Part shown: positions 1-8,017 of the stretch, piece after piece
Position numbering within the stretch: position 1 is the stretch's first letter
Layout: every line of letters starts with the position of its first letter
NCBI RefSeq assembly: GCF_025567125.1
Contig: NZ_JAOQJI010000001.1
Location: forward strand, 124,001 to 188,000
DNA from: Phocaeicola fibrisolvens
GTDB taxonomy: Bacteria > Bacteroidota > Bacteroidia > Bacteroidales > Bacteroidaceae
DNA: 64,000 bases
Reading direction: 5' to 3'
The notes under the pieces: model-generated
Database searches by the model: none
Seen by the model: the letters and a program-made list of their open reading frames with translations, nothing else
What the model was told of the DNA's origin: nothing
Program-made: the position numbers and the translations under genes

Positions 1-214
1 ATTCGATGTAAGTAAATCCGGCAAAGTCGTCTCCGCATAAAGCGATGATGGCTTTCCCCTCCTTCATCTTGGTAGCTACATATTCGTGTGTACGTTCGGC
101 AATACCCGTACCACGGACTTTAGCGGCTTCTCTAATCGTGTCCAATATTGTGTCAACATAAACCTCGTGTGAGGCGTCGGCTACCATTACATCAATTTGT
201 TTAGTAGGTTCCAT
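1..214 (-). CDS. GNAT-family N-acetyltransferase, partial (3' end outside window)
   Basis: Only the first 71 codons are visible. The start ATG at 214-212 lies 15 nt after the argR stop codon, so the two genes form one transcript. The visible protein starts MEPTKQIDVMVADASHEVYV and continues with a short segment (GKAIIALCGDDFAGF) typical of the first strands of a GNAT fold. In Bacteroides a GNAT acetyltransferase of this kind sits between argR and argG. By position it is a candidate for the acylation step of arginine biosynthesis, but that is inference from context. The catalytic half is off the window. Confidence 0.6.
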   Translation of the reverse strand, partial: MEPTKQIDVMVADASHEVYVDTILDTIREAAKVRGTGIAERTHEYVATKMKEGKAIIALCGDDFAGFTYIE

Positions 215-229
215 TCTTGTTCTTATCAG

Positions 230-712
230 TTATAGTTGGTTTATATTCGGGATGATATTTGCAAGGGCATGCTTGACTTCCGTGCGGGTACAGTTTTCGC
301 GTACTACTAACATGATAGTGTCATCGCCGGCAATAGTGCCGATGATTTCATGGAAGTTGTGCATGTCAATGTCGTATGCCAGGCTGCTGGCGTAACCGGG
401 GCGAGTCTTGATTACGGCGATGTTGTTGGAGAACTCGATAGAGATGAAACCATTGTGACGCAGCATTTCGCTGGCTTTCTGCGGTTCGGTCATGCGCTTG
501 TACATCGTGTTGTTGGGGAGTACATACACATAGTTTCCGTTCATACTGGCGGCTTTGGCCACTTTCAGCTGTTTTAAGTCGCGTGACAGGGTGGCTTGTG
601 TCAATTGGAATCCTTCTTTCGTCAACTCTTGCAAGAGTTCGTCTTGACTTCCAATCTCCTTGCTGGAGATGATCATTTTAATGGAATCAAGTCTGCTATT
701 CTTGTTCTTCAT
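230..712 (-). CDS. argR: Arginine repressor ArgR
   Basis: A 160-residue protein of the usual ArgR length. The N-terminal winged helix-turn-helix (about residues 5-70) carries the family signature TQATLSRDLKQLKV at the recognition helix. The C-terminal oligomerisation and arginine-binding domain (about 85-155) carries GTIAGDDTIMLVV. ArgR binds operator DNA as a hexamer with L-arginine and represses arginine synthesis genes. It is the first gene of an operon running off the left edge, followed by an acetyltransferase, so it probably controls that operon and itself. A TAnnTTTG element lies 24 nt upstream of the start. Confidence 0.93.
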   Translation of the reverse strand: MKNKNSRLDSIKMIISSKEIGSQDELLQELTKEGFQLTQATLSRDLKQLKVAKAASMNGNYVYVLPNNTMYKRMTEPQKASEMLRHNGFISIEFSNNIAVIKTRPGYASSLAYDIDMHNFHEIIGTIAGDDTIMLVVRENCTRTEVKHALANIIPNINQL

Positions 713-735
713 TGTATAATTATTCTTTTACGGCT

Positions 736-743
736 GCAAAAAT
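736..743 (-). promoter_or_regulatory. argR: -7 element of the argR promoter
   Basis: TATTTTTG on the minus strand matches the Bacteroidetes -7 consensus TAnnTTTG and precedes the argR start by 24 nt. No clear -33 TTTG is present at 19-21 nt. The AT-rich DNA just upstream (750-826) contains TGAAT half-sites at about 755, 806 and 815 that could be ArgR contacts, but none forms the full palindromic ARG box of enterobacteria. Confidence 0.45.
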
Positions 744-848
744 ACGGATATATTTTGAATATCATGCATAAATTCTTACTTTTTTAGGGCGTTTCTCTGA
801 AAAATGCATGAATATAATGAATAAATAACCAAAATGGAATTTGTTTTG

Positions 849-856
849 TATCTTTG
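849..856 (+). promoter_or_regulatory. -7 element for the methyltransferase gene
   Basis: TATCTTTG is an exact TAnnTTTG match, 22 nt upstream of the first ATG at 878. No good -33 TTTG was found at the expected spacing. Confidence 0.5.
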
Positions 857-877
857 TGCAGTTTTATATAAAGGAAG

Positions 878-1609
878 ATGACAATGGAAACCACAATCTT
901 GCAAAAAGAGAAGGACCCGATGGGGACTGCGATATATGATTATTTCAAGACTGGGAAAGCCGGAAAGTTGAGGGTATTCTCTTCTCAGTTTGAAGAGGAT
1001 GAGATTCCGGTGAAAGAATTGTTCCGCACGTATGCCCACATGCCTGTGCTGGAGCAGACGGCCTTGGAACTGGCGGAAGGAAAGATTCTGGATGTAGGTG
1101 CAGGTAGCGGATGTCATTCGCTGGCTTTGCAGGAAATGGGAAAGAAGTCGGTGGCTATCGACATTTCACCGCTTTCGGTGGAAGTGATGCAGGCCCGCGG
1201 AGTGGATGCACGGCTGGTGAATTTGTTCGACCCGCATTTTGTAGAGCGTTTTGATACCATCCTGATGCTGATGAACGGTTCGGGCATCATTGGTCGGGTG
1301 GAAAATTTCGGGACTTTCTTCCAACGGATAAAGCTGCTGCTGAATCCCGGAGGCTCCATCCTGATGGATTCCAGTGACCTGAGATACCTGTTTGAGGAAG
1401 AGGACGGGAGTTTCGTGGTGGATTTGGCGGCCGATTATTATGGACAGCTGGACTTCCGGATGCAATACAAACAAATAAAAGGGGAAGCATTCGACTGGCT
1501 GTATGTGGATTTCAATACGTTGAGTCTGTATGCCTCCCAATATGGCTTCAAGGCCGAACTTGTGAAGGAAGGCAGTCATTATGACTATTTGGCCAAACTC
1601 ACCTTGTAG
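878..1609 (+). CDS. Class I SAM-dependent methyltransferase
   Basis: A 243-residue protein with a Rossmann methyltransferase core. Motif I is ILDVGAGSGCHSLAL at residues 70-84, followed by the acidic end of strand 2 (SVAIDISPLSV), and LLLNPGGSILMDSSD in the post-motif III region. The family transfers a methyl group from S-adenosylmethionine. The acceptor cannot be read from the sequence. ATGs at 878 and 884 are both possible starts; the first is used here. It is transcribed alone from a TATCTTTG promoter. Its last 11 nt overlap the end of convergent xusC. Confidence 0.8.
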   Translation: MTMETTILQKEKDPMGTAIYDYFKTGKAGKLRVFSSQFEEDEIPVKELFRTYAHMPVLEQTALELAEGKILDVGAGSGCHSLALQEMGKKSVAIDISPLSVEVMQARGVDARLVNLFDPHFVERFDTILMLMNGSGIIGRVENFGTFFQRIKLLLNPGGSILMDSSDLRYLFEEEDGSFVVDLAADYYGQLDFRMQYKQIKGEAFDWLYVDFNTLSLYASQYGFKAELVKEGSHYDYLAKLTL

Positions 1610-2723
1610 CTCTTTGTTTCTTCTTCAACCATAAATAATACCCGCTGAGTGGAAGTACGCCTCCGATAAAAGCTGCCAGGAAATAGAGTATCTTTGTATA
1701 GATACCTCCCCAGCTTCCGGTGTGGAAGGCATAGAACCAGCCTTTCAGTTTCTGTGCGCGAGGCACTTCCGCATAGGTTGTGGTTTCTGTAATCTCTCCG
1801 CTTTTCGGATTGAATTTCAGGGTATCCGTACGGCGTAATTGCTGTCCCTGGATAACTTGTATCTTTTTTTCTTCTATACGGAGCGAAGTGTAGCCGGTGT
1901 ATTTTGCCTGTACTTCCTGGATTGCTTTGTCCCAAGCCGTATAATCGGTTTGTTTCTTTCCTCCTTTCTTGGCACGTGCATCGTTTTCCTTTTGTGGGAG
2001 AGAAGTCCCGTGAGTTTGGGCCTGCTTCGAAGTGTTTCCTCCAAAAAGCCCGTAAGCAAACGAGCGATACCAGCCAAACGACCAGGTGAGCCCGGTAAGT
2101 GCCATGATCAGCAGGAAGAGGGTAGAATAAAAGCCCAAAGCTACATGGCTGTCATACCAGAAACGGCACCATCCTTTGCGGCATGAAACCTTCAGCCGGT
2201 TATTTAACGCTTTTCGAGTTCGGGGCCACCAGATAACAAGGCCACTGACAAGAATCACGACCATCAGCAGGGTGGAGATGCCGACTATCATTTTCCCTAC
2301 AGAGGAAGCTCCTTTCTGCGGTGGAGGGTTCAGCAGCCAGCGATGCAGTTTCCGCATGGTTTGAAAAAAATCGTTTCCTTCTATCCATCCGTTCACCTCT
2401 CCCGTGTACGGATTCACACTCAGACTTTTTCTGCCTGAGTTTTTGAAAGTCACCGTAGCTGCCTCATCGGCTTTTCCCGAATATTGCAGTGAGGTTAGCT
2501 TGAGTGAATCGGCGGTCTGCTCCTTTATGCGTGCAATCAGTTGTGAAGGTGGAAGAGCGGCAGCGTTCCCTTCCGGAACGCTTACCTTATATAAATGAGG
2601 CTTACATGCCTGAGTGATTTCCTTTTCGAATACCAGTGCAGCTCCCGAGAAACAAATAATGGAAAGAATAATTCCCACTGGAATAGAAAGCCAGAGGTGT
2701 ATTTTCCCGAATAATTTTCTCAT
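1599..2723 (-). CDS. xusC: PepSY-domain inner-membrane protein (XusC-like)
   Basis: A 374-residue protein with four hydrophobic segments: the N-terminus (about 8-32), SVGKMIVGISTLLMVVILVSG (about 140-160), GFYSTLFLLIMALTGLTWS (about 195-215) and a C-terminal one (about 345-365). This is the PepSY-associated transmembrane layout. Periplasmic PepSY-like segments lie between them. In B. thetaiotaomicron the equivalent gene is xusC, third gene of the xenosiderophore operon, proposed to act on imported ferric siderophore at the inner membrane, probably by iron reduction. It starts 9 nt after xusB, consistent with co-transcription. The role is inferred from family and synteny. Confidence 0.8.
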   Translation of the reverse strand: MRKLFGKIHLWLSIPVGIILSIICFSGAALVFEKEITQACKPHLYKVSVPEGNAAALPPSQLIARIKEQTADSLKLTSLQYSGKADEAATVTFKNSGRKSLSVNPYTGEVNGWIEGNDFFQTMRKLHRWLLNPPPQKGASSVGKMIVGISTLLMVVILVSGLVIWWPRTRKALNNRLKVSCRKGWCRFWYDSHVALGFYSTLFLLIMALTGLTWSFGWYRSFAYGLFGGNTSKQAQTHGTSLPQKENDARAKKGGKKQTDYTAWDKAIQEVQAKYTGYTSLRIEEKKIQVIQGQQLRRTDTLKFNPKSGEITETTTYAEVPRAQKLKGWFYAFHTGSWGGIYTKILYFLAAFIGGVLPLSGYYLWLKKKQRATR

Positions 2724-2732
2724 TTCTAAATG

Positions 2733-4154
2733 TTATTGTTGAGTTAATGCAATTTTACCTACTGTTGTAATTTCATCGGCTTCCACTTCCAGTCCTTTTA
2801 CAGCTTCTCCTGTTTGAGGATTGATTTTATAGAATGTGGGAGTAGCACCTTCTTCGGTAGTTAGTACCGGAATATAAAAATACTGATTTTCCAGATAAGG
2901 AGAATTTCCGAAAGAAGAAATCAGGTTCATGTCAGGCAATCCTGTAATAGGAATCAGCTTCTTTTCGCTGGCTTTGAATATCACTAGCTCATTTTTAGGT
3001 GCATTGGTTCCCAGTGTGGCTACCTCTTCAATGCTGCATCCGTAATTATTGAGCAGGAAATAATCGCCACCTACGTGCCAGCAGCGGAACAACGGATGGC
3101 CGCTCGCACCGCTCATCGTTTCCAGGTTGCAATAATACTCATCGAAGGCAGTACTTCCGGCTGGGATGCGCACGACGCCTGAAGGAAGTGTACCTTGTAC
3201 CTTTGCCTTTAAGTTGGCATCAGCTGCAGGCTGGGTAGCCGTACGTCCATATCCTCCTGAAAATACATACAAGTTACCGTCATCGTCGCTCCAAATGGTC
3301 TGATAGTACTGAGAACGCATGCGTCCGCAGGCAAAACCAATCTTGTCTGTTGTCGCAATAACCGGTTCTTCATCAAAGTTGCTGCCGCTGTAAATGGCAA
3401 TATAAGCATTATCCGGATATTGGGTAGAAGGAATCTGTCCGGCAGTATATTTACCGCTTCCTGAGCCGCCGGTACCGGTTGCTACATAGTCTTGACTCAA
3501 CACTTTGTCGGGCCAGGTGTTCACTCCATAGTGACTCATACCCATGGGAATAATAGAGGTGTAGAGCTTTCCGTTGGCTTCCACAAATCCGGCCATAGTT
3601 ACCTTTTCACCATTTCCTAAAAAGTTCTCGGCCAAAATATCCTGTTGGTTGGTACTGGTAGTACCATCTTTCGCATTCAAGTAGTTAAATAAAAAACCTT
3701 GTGCCGCATTACCCTGACTGTCGGTCTGTTTGGTGTTGCCGGTCGATACGGTAATCACGTTGTCGCCCCAGGTGCCGTAAGTCGTGAAGCGGTTGAAGGT
3801 ATAGCTGTATTTCTTCTGGGGTACGTTGTTCGCATCCAGGTAATAGCAGCCTCCGGTGCCTTGCGAACCGTCGTTGTATTTGATGCCGAAAAAGTAATTC
3901 TGGTCATAGAAAATCCAGTAGGAAATCTGTTCTTGAAACTCTTTTCCGTTGTTGAGCACCGAGATTTTTCCTTCATCCAGGCTTTCTGCCGTGAGCAGAT
4001 AAGAGGTTCCTCCGGCAGTGACCGGAATGACATAATTCCCTTTGAAGTTGTTGTGGTTGTTGAAGGTGGGGTCATTGTTTTCTTTTTGACACCCTGCGAA
4101 CAGGCCTCCCATGCAGAACATGCCTAGGCCCAGCATCCAGTTTTTTGTGGTCAT
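2733..4154 (-). CDS. xusB: DUF4374 surface lipoprotein (XusB-like)
   Basis: A 473-residue protein. The N-terminus ends in a lipobox, GLFAGC, with the modified cysteine at residue 22, followed by QKENND, an acidic stretch resembling the Bacteroides surface-lipoprotein export signal. The rest is rich in strands and Gly/Tyr/Trp, as expected of the beta-propeller DUF4374 family. In B. thetaiotaomicron XusB is the surface lipoprotein that binds catecholate xenosiderophores and hands them to XusA. It lies between xusA (32 nt away) and xusC (9 nt away) in the known gene order. Ligand choice cannot be read here. Confidence 0.82.
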   Translation of the reverse strand: MTTKNWMLGLGMFCMGGLFAGCQKENNDPTFNNHNNFKGNYVIPVTAGGTSYLLTAESLDEGKISVLNNGKEFQEQISYWIFYDQNYFFGIKYNDGSQGTGGCYYLDANNVPQKKYSYTFNRFTTYGTWGDNVITVSTGNTKQTDSQGNAAQGFLFNYLNAKDGTTSTNQQDILAENFLGNGEKVTMAGFVEANGKLYTSIIPMGMSHYGVNTWPDKVLSQDYVATGTGGSGSGKYTAGQIPSTQYPDNAYIAIYSGSNFDEEPVIATTDKIGFACGRMRSQYYQTIWSDDDGNLYVFSGGYGRTATQPAADANLKAKVQGTLPSGVVRIPAGSTAFDEYYCNLETMSGASGHPLFRCWHVGGDYFLLNNYGCSIEEVATLGTNAPKNELVIFKASEKKLIPITGLPDMNLISSFGNSPYLENQYFYIPVLTTEEGATPTFYKINPQTGEAVKGLEVEADEITTVGKIALTQQ

Positions 4155-4186
4155 ATACTTGTATTTTTATTGTGATAGATGATAAA

Positions 4187-6610
4187 TTAATTCCCAAAAT
4201 ATATCCGGAATTTGCCATAGAAGGCTCGTCCGGCTTTTTGCAGGCTGAAGTTGTCGTACAGCTTTTCATCTGTGAGGTTCCGGCATTCCAGTGAGAGATT
4301 ATAGCGTCCGTTGCGGATGCTGTAGCTCAGAGACAGGTTGTGTGAAACCTGTTCCGGTACCCGGATTTTCGTAGAAGGATCACCGAACTTTTCCCAGTAC
4401 AGGGGGAACTCATGCTGGTAGAAGCAATCCCATCCTAATGTCAGGGTATTTCCCTTGGCAAACAGGTCGTGCCAGTAGAAATTGGCATCGAGGTTGGCAT
4501 AACGGTAGGGCAGGTTCGGAATGCGCTGCCCGTAGGTCAGAGCATTCTGTCCGCTGCTGGCCGCCCGTTTCTTTTCCTTGTCGCGGATGTCCAGGTTGTT
4601 GAAAGTGCCGCCCATGCTGAACCAGTTACTGTAGCTGTAGCGAAGGGAGATATTGAATCCCTTGGTTTCTACCCGGCCATGGTTGGTATAGCTACCGTAG
4701 CTGGTACCTCCTACGGTAGAAAGGTCACGCTTGATGTAATCCTGTGTGTGGCGGTAAATCAGTCCTCCTTCTGCATACAGTCCGTGTTTACCCCATTGCT
4801 TGCTGTAGCTGGCATTGAGGTTCACATTGTCACTGCGTTCCGGTTTCAGGTCGGCCTTTCCCGCTTCCAGGTCGCCGTCACCAAACAATTCCTGGGTGCT
4901 GGGCATGCGCAGTGCCTTCTCGTACGAGAGCTTCAGCTGGATATCTTTCCCCAGGAAATACGTGCCTGCCGCTCCATATCCGAAGGAACGGACACTTTGT
5001 GACACCCGGGTGTTGTTTCCTACGCTGTTGTCGCTTATCTGTACCGTACCCTCACTGTAGGAACTGTAATGTTTTCCGAAGGCCGACAGGTTCCATTTTT
5101 CCGAAGGCATCAGGCGGTAGGAGAGACCGGCAATGTTTTTCCGGTTTTTGGTAGGGTCGTCAAAGTCCTCCAGCACCGAGTTCTTTTCGATGAGGCTCCG
5201 TCCTGTACGGCGGAAGGTGCTGAACACGTTGTTGAACGTAAAAGAATGTATCTTGCCCAGTCGGTACACTGCCGTAAAGGTGGCATTCCAGTTGGTGTTG
5301 ATTTGCTCACTGAACTGGTGGTTCTGTTCGCCGGCGGTCGAACGGGGGATGCGGTCGCCCAACCAGTTGTATTTGTACATTGCCGTATCCACGTTGGTGG
5401 TCAGGTTATGGTTGTAGTTGGCCGTCACCGTCACATCCAGTCCTTTGGTGAAAAGGTTGCTTTTGCGGTATTCCACTGAAGGTACGACCGAAAAGCCGTG
5501 ACGGTGTTTCTGTCCGAACACGATTTCCTGGTACACGCCGTTTTGTATCTCTTTGTAGAAATGCGAATAGGCCACGTTGAACATCAATCGGTCGGCCCAG
5601 CTCTTGCCTGTCACGCCGATTTTTCCGATGACCGCTTCGTTGTGGAATGTATCATTGAATCGTTTTACACGCTGTATATTACTTTCATCGCTGACAGACG
5701 TATTGTTTTCGTGGTTGAACTCTTCCACCCAGTTATTGATATAGTAATTATTGTCTGAGTAATTCTGATACGCATTGATTTCGTATGTCAGTCCGTTTCT
5801 GAAACTCTGCCCGAAGTTTACATACGATTTATGTGTGTTGAACGAGCCATATGAGTACGACGCATCCAGAAACCAGTTGCGCTTCTGTTTGTTGGTTACA
5901 ATGTTGATAACTCCACCTAATGCATCGGTACCGAACCCTACGGGTACCACACCTTTATATACCTCAATGCGCTCGGCAAAGTTGACCGGGATGTTATTCA
6001 GGTCGAAAGCTGTTCCTGCCCCTTCTTGTGGCACCCCGTCGATAAATACTTTTACATGCTTGCCGCTGAAGCCGTCGAGCATCAGCTGCATGTCCGAGCC
6101 CACACCTCCAGACTCGCGCAGTTTCATTCCCGGAAGCTTCTGCAACGCTTCACTCAAGTTTTTGGTAGAGTTCTGCAATTCACGCGTATCTACAGCTACG
6201 GCATTAAAGGCCGAGCGCTTGATACGTCCGACTCCGTTGGAAACGACTACGACTTCATCCAGCTCGGTGACTGACGGCTTCAAGATTACATTTTGTTTGC
6301 TACGTCCGTCTGCCAGGATTTCCACTTCTTTTTCTACAGTTTCAAACCCGATGGCGGAAACGGTCAGTGTGTATTTCCCGGCGGGTGCTTTCAGATGATA
6401 CAAGCCTTTTTCGTTGGTTGTACAGCCATATTGCGTACCTTTTAGGTACACCGTGGCGAAGTCAATGACACTCTTGTCCGAAGAAAGAACTTTTCCAGAT
6501 AGTAGTGAACGGCCTTGTGCAGAAAGAGATAAGACACAAGCACCCAATAATATAAAAAGTACACCCCACTTCAAATTTTCGCTTCCCCGCGAAAAAGATA
6601 AATTTCTCAT
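4187..6610 (-). CDS. xusA: TonB-dependent outer-membrane siderophore receptor (XusA-like)
   Basis: An 807-residue receptor. A signal peptide (about 15-32) is followed by a carboxypeptidase-regulatory-like domain (about 34-112). Then come a TonB-box-like segment (TELDEVVVVSNGVG), the plug domain with ALQKLPGMKLRESGGVGSD and VEVYKG-type motifs (about 130-240), and a beta-barrel to the C-terminus. The last residue is Asn, not the aromatic residue usual at barrel ends. As the first gene of xusA-xusB-xusC it should import ferric siderophores produced by other bacteria, powered by TonB-ExbBD. Iron control is expected; a TAATTTTG promoter overlapping a palindrome lies upstream. Confidence 0.85.
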   Translation of the reverse strand: MRNLSFSRGSENLKWGVLFILLGACVLSLSAQGRSLLSGKVLSSDKSVIDFATVYLKGTQYGCTTNEKGLYHLKAPAGKYTLTVSAIGFETVEKEVEILADGRSKQNVILKPSVTELDEVVVVSNGVGRIKRSAFNAVAVDTRELQNSTKNLSEALQKLPGMKLRESGGVGSDMQLMLDGFSGKHVKVFIDGVPQEGAGTAFDLNNIPVNFAERIEVYKGVVPVGFGTDALGGVINIVTNKQKRNWFLDASYSYGSFNTHKSYVNFGQSFRNGLTYEINAYQNYSDNNYYINNWVEEFNHENNTSVSDESNIQRVKRFNDTFHNEAVIGKIGVTGKSWADRLMFNVAYSHFYKEIQNGVYQEIVFGQKHRHGFSVVPSVEYRKSNLFTKGLDVTVTANYNHNLTTNVDTAMYKYNWLGDRIPRSTAGEQNHQFSEQINTNWNATFTAVYRLGKIHSFTFNNVFSTFRRTGRSLIEKNSVLEDFDDPTKNRKNIAGLSYRLMPSEKWNLSAFGKHYSSYSEGTVQISDNSVGNNTRVSQSVRSFGYGAAGTYFLGKDIQLKLSYEKALRMPSTQELFGDGDLEAGKADLKPERSDNVNLNASYSKQWGKHGLYAEGGLIYRHTQDYIKRDLSTVGGTSYGSYTNHGRVETKGFNISLRYSYSNWFSMGGTFNNLDIRDKEKKRAASSGQNALTYGQRIPNLPYRYANLDANFYWHDLFAKGNTLTLGWDCFYQHEFPLYWEKFGDPSTKIRVPEQVSHNLSLSYSIRNGRYNLSLECRNLTDEKLYDNFSLQKAGRAFYGKFRIYFGN

Positions 6611-6656
6611 TTACTGTAACTCGTATTTTTTGTTCAGGACTAATTTTCTGTGTGCA

Positions 6657-6664
6657 AAATTAAG
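6657..6664 (-). promoter_or_regulatory. xusA: -7 element of the xusABC promoter
   Basis: TAATTTTG on the minus strand is an exact TAnnTTTG match, 46 nt upstream of the xusA start. Transcription would begin near 6650. The region upstream of it is filled by the palindrome at 6666-6692. Confidence 0.6.
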
Positions 6665-6665
6665 G

Positions 6666-6692
6666 CGATTGTCCGGGTGGGGCAATCGCCAA
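6666..6692. promoter_or_regulatory. Perfect 8-bp inverted repeat in the xus promoter, candidate operator
   Basis: GGCGATTG (6666-6673) and CAATCGCC (6685-6692) are exact reverse complements separated by 11 nt. The palindrome begins one base upstream of the xusA -7 element and covers the space where the -33 element would be, so a bound protein would block RNA polymerase. No T-run follows on either strand, which argues against a terminator. The binding protein is unknown; Fur is one possibility, although the motif does not resemble the classical AT-rich Fur box. Confidence 0.5.
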
Positions 6693-6789
6693 ATATGGGT
6701 AATTTAGACTATGTATAAATACCTATTTGTAGGTGTTGTGTAGTTTGTCCTATGAAATGTAACGGGTTACGGTTAGAGAATTTGGACTG

Positions 6790-7572
6790 TTACAGGATAT
6801 GGAAGTGCTTCAATGCCTGCATGATACCTTCCTCATCCACTGAGGTGGTGATATAATCGGCCGCAGCTTGTATGTGAGGAGCCGCGTTTCCCATGGCAAT
6901 TCCCATACCTACATGTTTCAGCATCGGAATGTCGTTGCCGCCATCGCCGAAAGCCATGGTATCTTTCAGGTCAATGCCGTAATAAGCCAATATCTGGTCG
7001 ATACCGTGACTTTTACTGTTTCCCCGTGCAATGATGTCGGCAAAGAGCGGATGCCAGCGCATGGGTTCACAGTGAGTCAGCACCTTTCCAAATATTTCTT
7101 CGTCTTTCTCTTCGGGGAAATATCCCATGATTTGCAGGATTTCCTTGTCTCTGGCTGTTTCAATGGGGAGGATTTCCGGAATGCCGATGTGGATGAGTCG
7201 GGCAATCTCACGGACCGCCTCATTTTCGTGGGTCAGGAACCAGGTATTGTCGTGTACAAAAACGAACGGCATTTCCGGATGATTATGCTGGTACTGAATG
7301 AGTCGTTCAATGTCTTCCTGCGGCACACAGCCCTTGTAGATGTCCTCATGATTTGCCGTGAAGCAATGTGCTCCGTTCAGTGTGACATAACCGTCGAAAT
7401 CCAGGTCACCCACGGCATCCATCATCAATGTCTTTGGACGGCCGGTGGCAATGAATACCTTAATACCTTTTTCTCTCAAAAGTCGCAGGGCTTCGCGGGT
7501 AGACTCCGGCACGGTGTGAGTCTGGAAAGAAACTAATGTTCCATCAATATCAAAGAATATCGCTTTTACCAT
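6790..7572 (-). CDS. Cof-type HAD-superfamily phosphatase
   Basis: A 260-residue hydrolase with HAD motif I FFDIDGTLVS at residues 6-15 (catalytic Asp pair), motif II VFIATGRP, a Lys in the SKSHGI segment, and motif IV AFGDGGNDIPML near the C-terminus. The long cap between motifs II and III is the Cof/type IIB arrangement. Such enzymes dephosphorylate sugar phosphates or small phosphometabolites in the cytosol. The ATG at 7572 is preferred over an in-frame ATG at 7695 because a TATCTTTG promoter lies between them and because homologues begin at the DxD motif. Monocistronic by appearance. Confidence 0.85.
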   Translation of the reverse strand: MVKAIFFDIDGTLVSFQTHTVPESTREALRLLREKGIKVFIATGRPKTLMMDAVGDLDFDGYVTLNGAHCFTANHEDIYKGCVPQEDIERLIQYQHNHPEMPFVFVHDNTWFLTHENEAVREIARLIHIGIPEILPIETARDKEILQIMGYFPEEKDEEIFGKVLTHCEPMRWHPLFADIIARGNSKSHGIDQILAYYGIDLKDTMAFGDGGNDIPMLKHVGMGIAMGNAAPHIQAAADYITTSVDEEGIMQALKHFHIL

Positions 7573-7595
7573 TTTTCGTGTATTAAAAGTCCGTG

Positions 7596-7603
7596 CAAAG
7601 ATA
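7596..7603 (-). promoter_or_regulatory. -7 element for the HAD phosphatase
   Basis: TATCTTTG on the minus strand, 23 nt upstream of the chosen ATG at 7572. It lies inside the longer reading frame and so supports the internal start. Confidence 0.55.
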
Positions 7604-7710
7604 AGGAATAAACGACAGAGGAGGTACACAAGTCGTTCTATAATCGCGGATGGATGCCTATTTTCTTTTTCCAAATCTCCGGTGCGATAATGCATAAGGG
7701 GATGGCTGTT

Positions 7711-7803
7711 TTCTACGTTTTCCGTGGCGGAACCCTATGTTTCCTGCCCGTAAACCCTACGTTTCTGCTTTGGAAAACCTACGTTTCCCAGTGCGGAAAC
7801 GTA
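7711..7803. repeat. Four-unit tandem repeat, 22-bp period, ending in a perfect hairpin
   Basis: The core CTACGTTTC (or CTATGTTTC) recurs with its TA at 7714, 7736, 7758 and 7780, exactly 22 bp apart. Each unit also ends in a GGAAA- or GTAAA-type segment. The last unit forms a perfect 9-bp palindrome, TACGTTTCC (7780-7788) and GGAAACGTA (7795-7803), with a 6-nt loop. The segment GTGCGGAAACG is shared exactly with the repeat near 61548. The period is too short and the spacers too regular for a CRISPR. Function is unknown. Confidence 0.75.
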
Positions 7804-7963
7804 AAGAAATCAGAGAAAGATTGGCATTTACGGGCTTGCGTTTTTCCCAATCGGTGGGCAGGCGGAAGACAGCCTTTCACTCGAATATCCTTTTAGGATG
7901 ATAAATTGTGTTGTTTATCCGATGTATTTATTACATTTGCTGCGGAAAATAATTAAAATAATA

Positions 7964-7971
7964 TATGTTTG
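7964..7971 (+). promoter_or_regulatory. proB: -7 element of the proB promoter
   Basis: TATGTTTG matches TAnnTTTG, 46 nt upstream of the proB ATG. A TTTG at 7936-7939 lies 24 nt before it, slightly farther than the usual 19-21. Confidence 0.5.
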
Positions 7972-8017
7972 AAAGCAATGGCGGAAAATATGCTGTTGCG
8001 AAGATAGAAGACAAATC

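Larger units (their letters stand above)
7573..8017. other. Non-coding gap between the HAD phosphatase and proB
   Basis: This 445-bp stretch holds the minus-strand HAD promoter (7596-7603), a four-unit tandem repeat with exact 22-bp period (7711-7803) and the proB -7 element (7964-7971). No convincing gene is present on either strand. Confidence 0.6.

Noticed and set aside
750..826. Classical ARG box upstream of argR
   Set aside because: TGAAT half-sites occur, but no pair forms the inverted 18-bp box; kept only as a weak remark.
7573..7695. Longer N-terminus for the HAD phosphatase
   Set aside because: A TATCTTTG promoter lies between the two starts, and the DxD motif should be near the N-terminus.
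7711..7803. CRISPR array
   Set aside because: Repeat units are 22 bp in total with no distinct spacers, they are imperfect, and no cas genes are present. The same holds for the arrays at 51510 and 61544.
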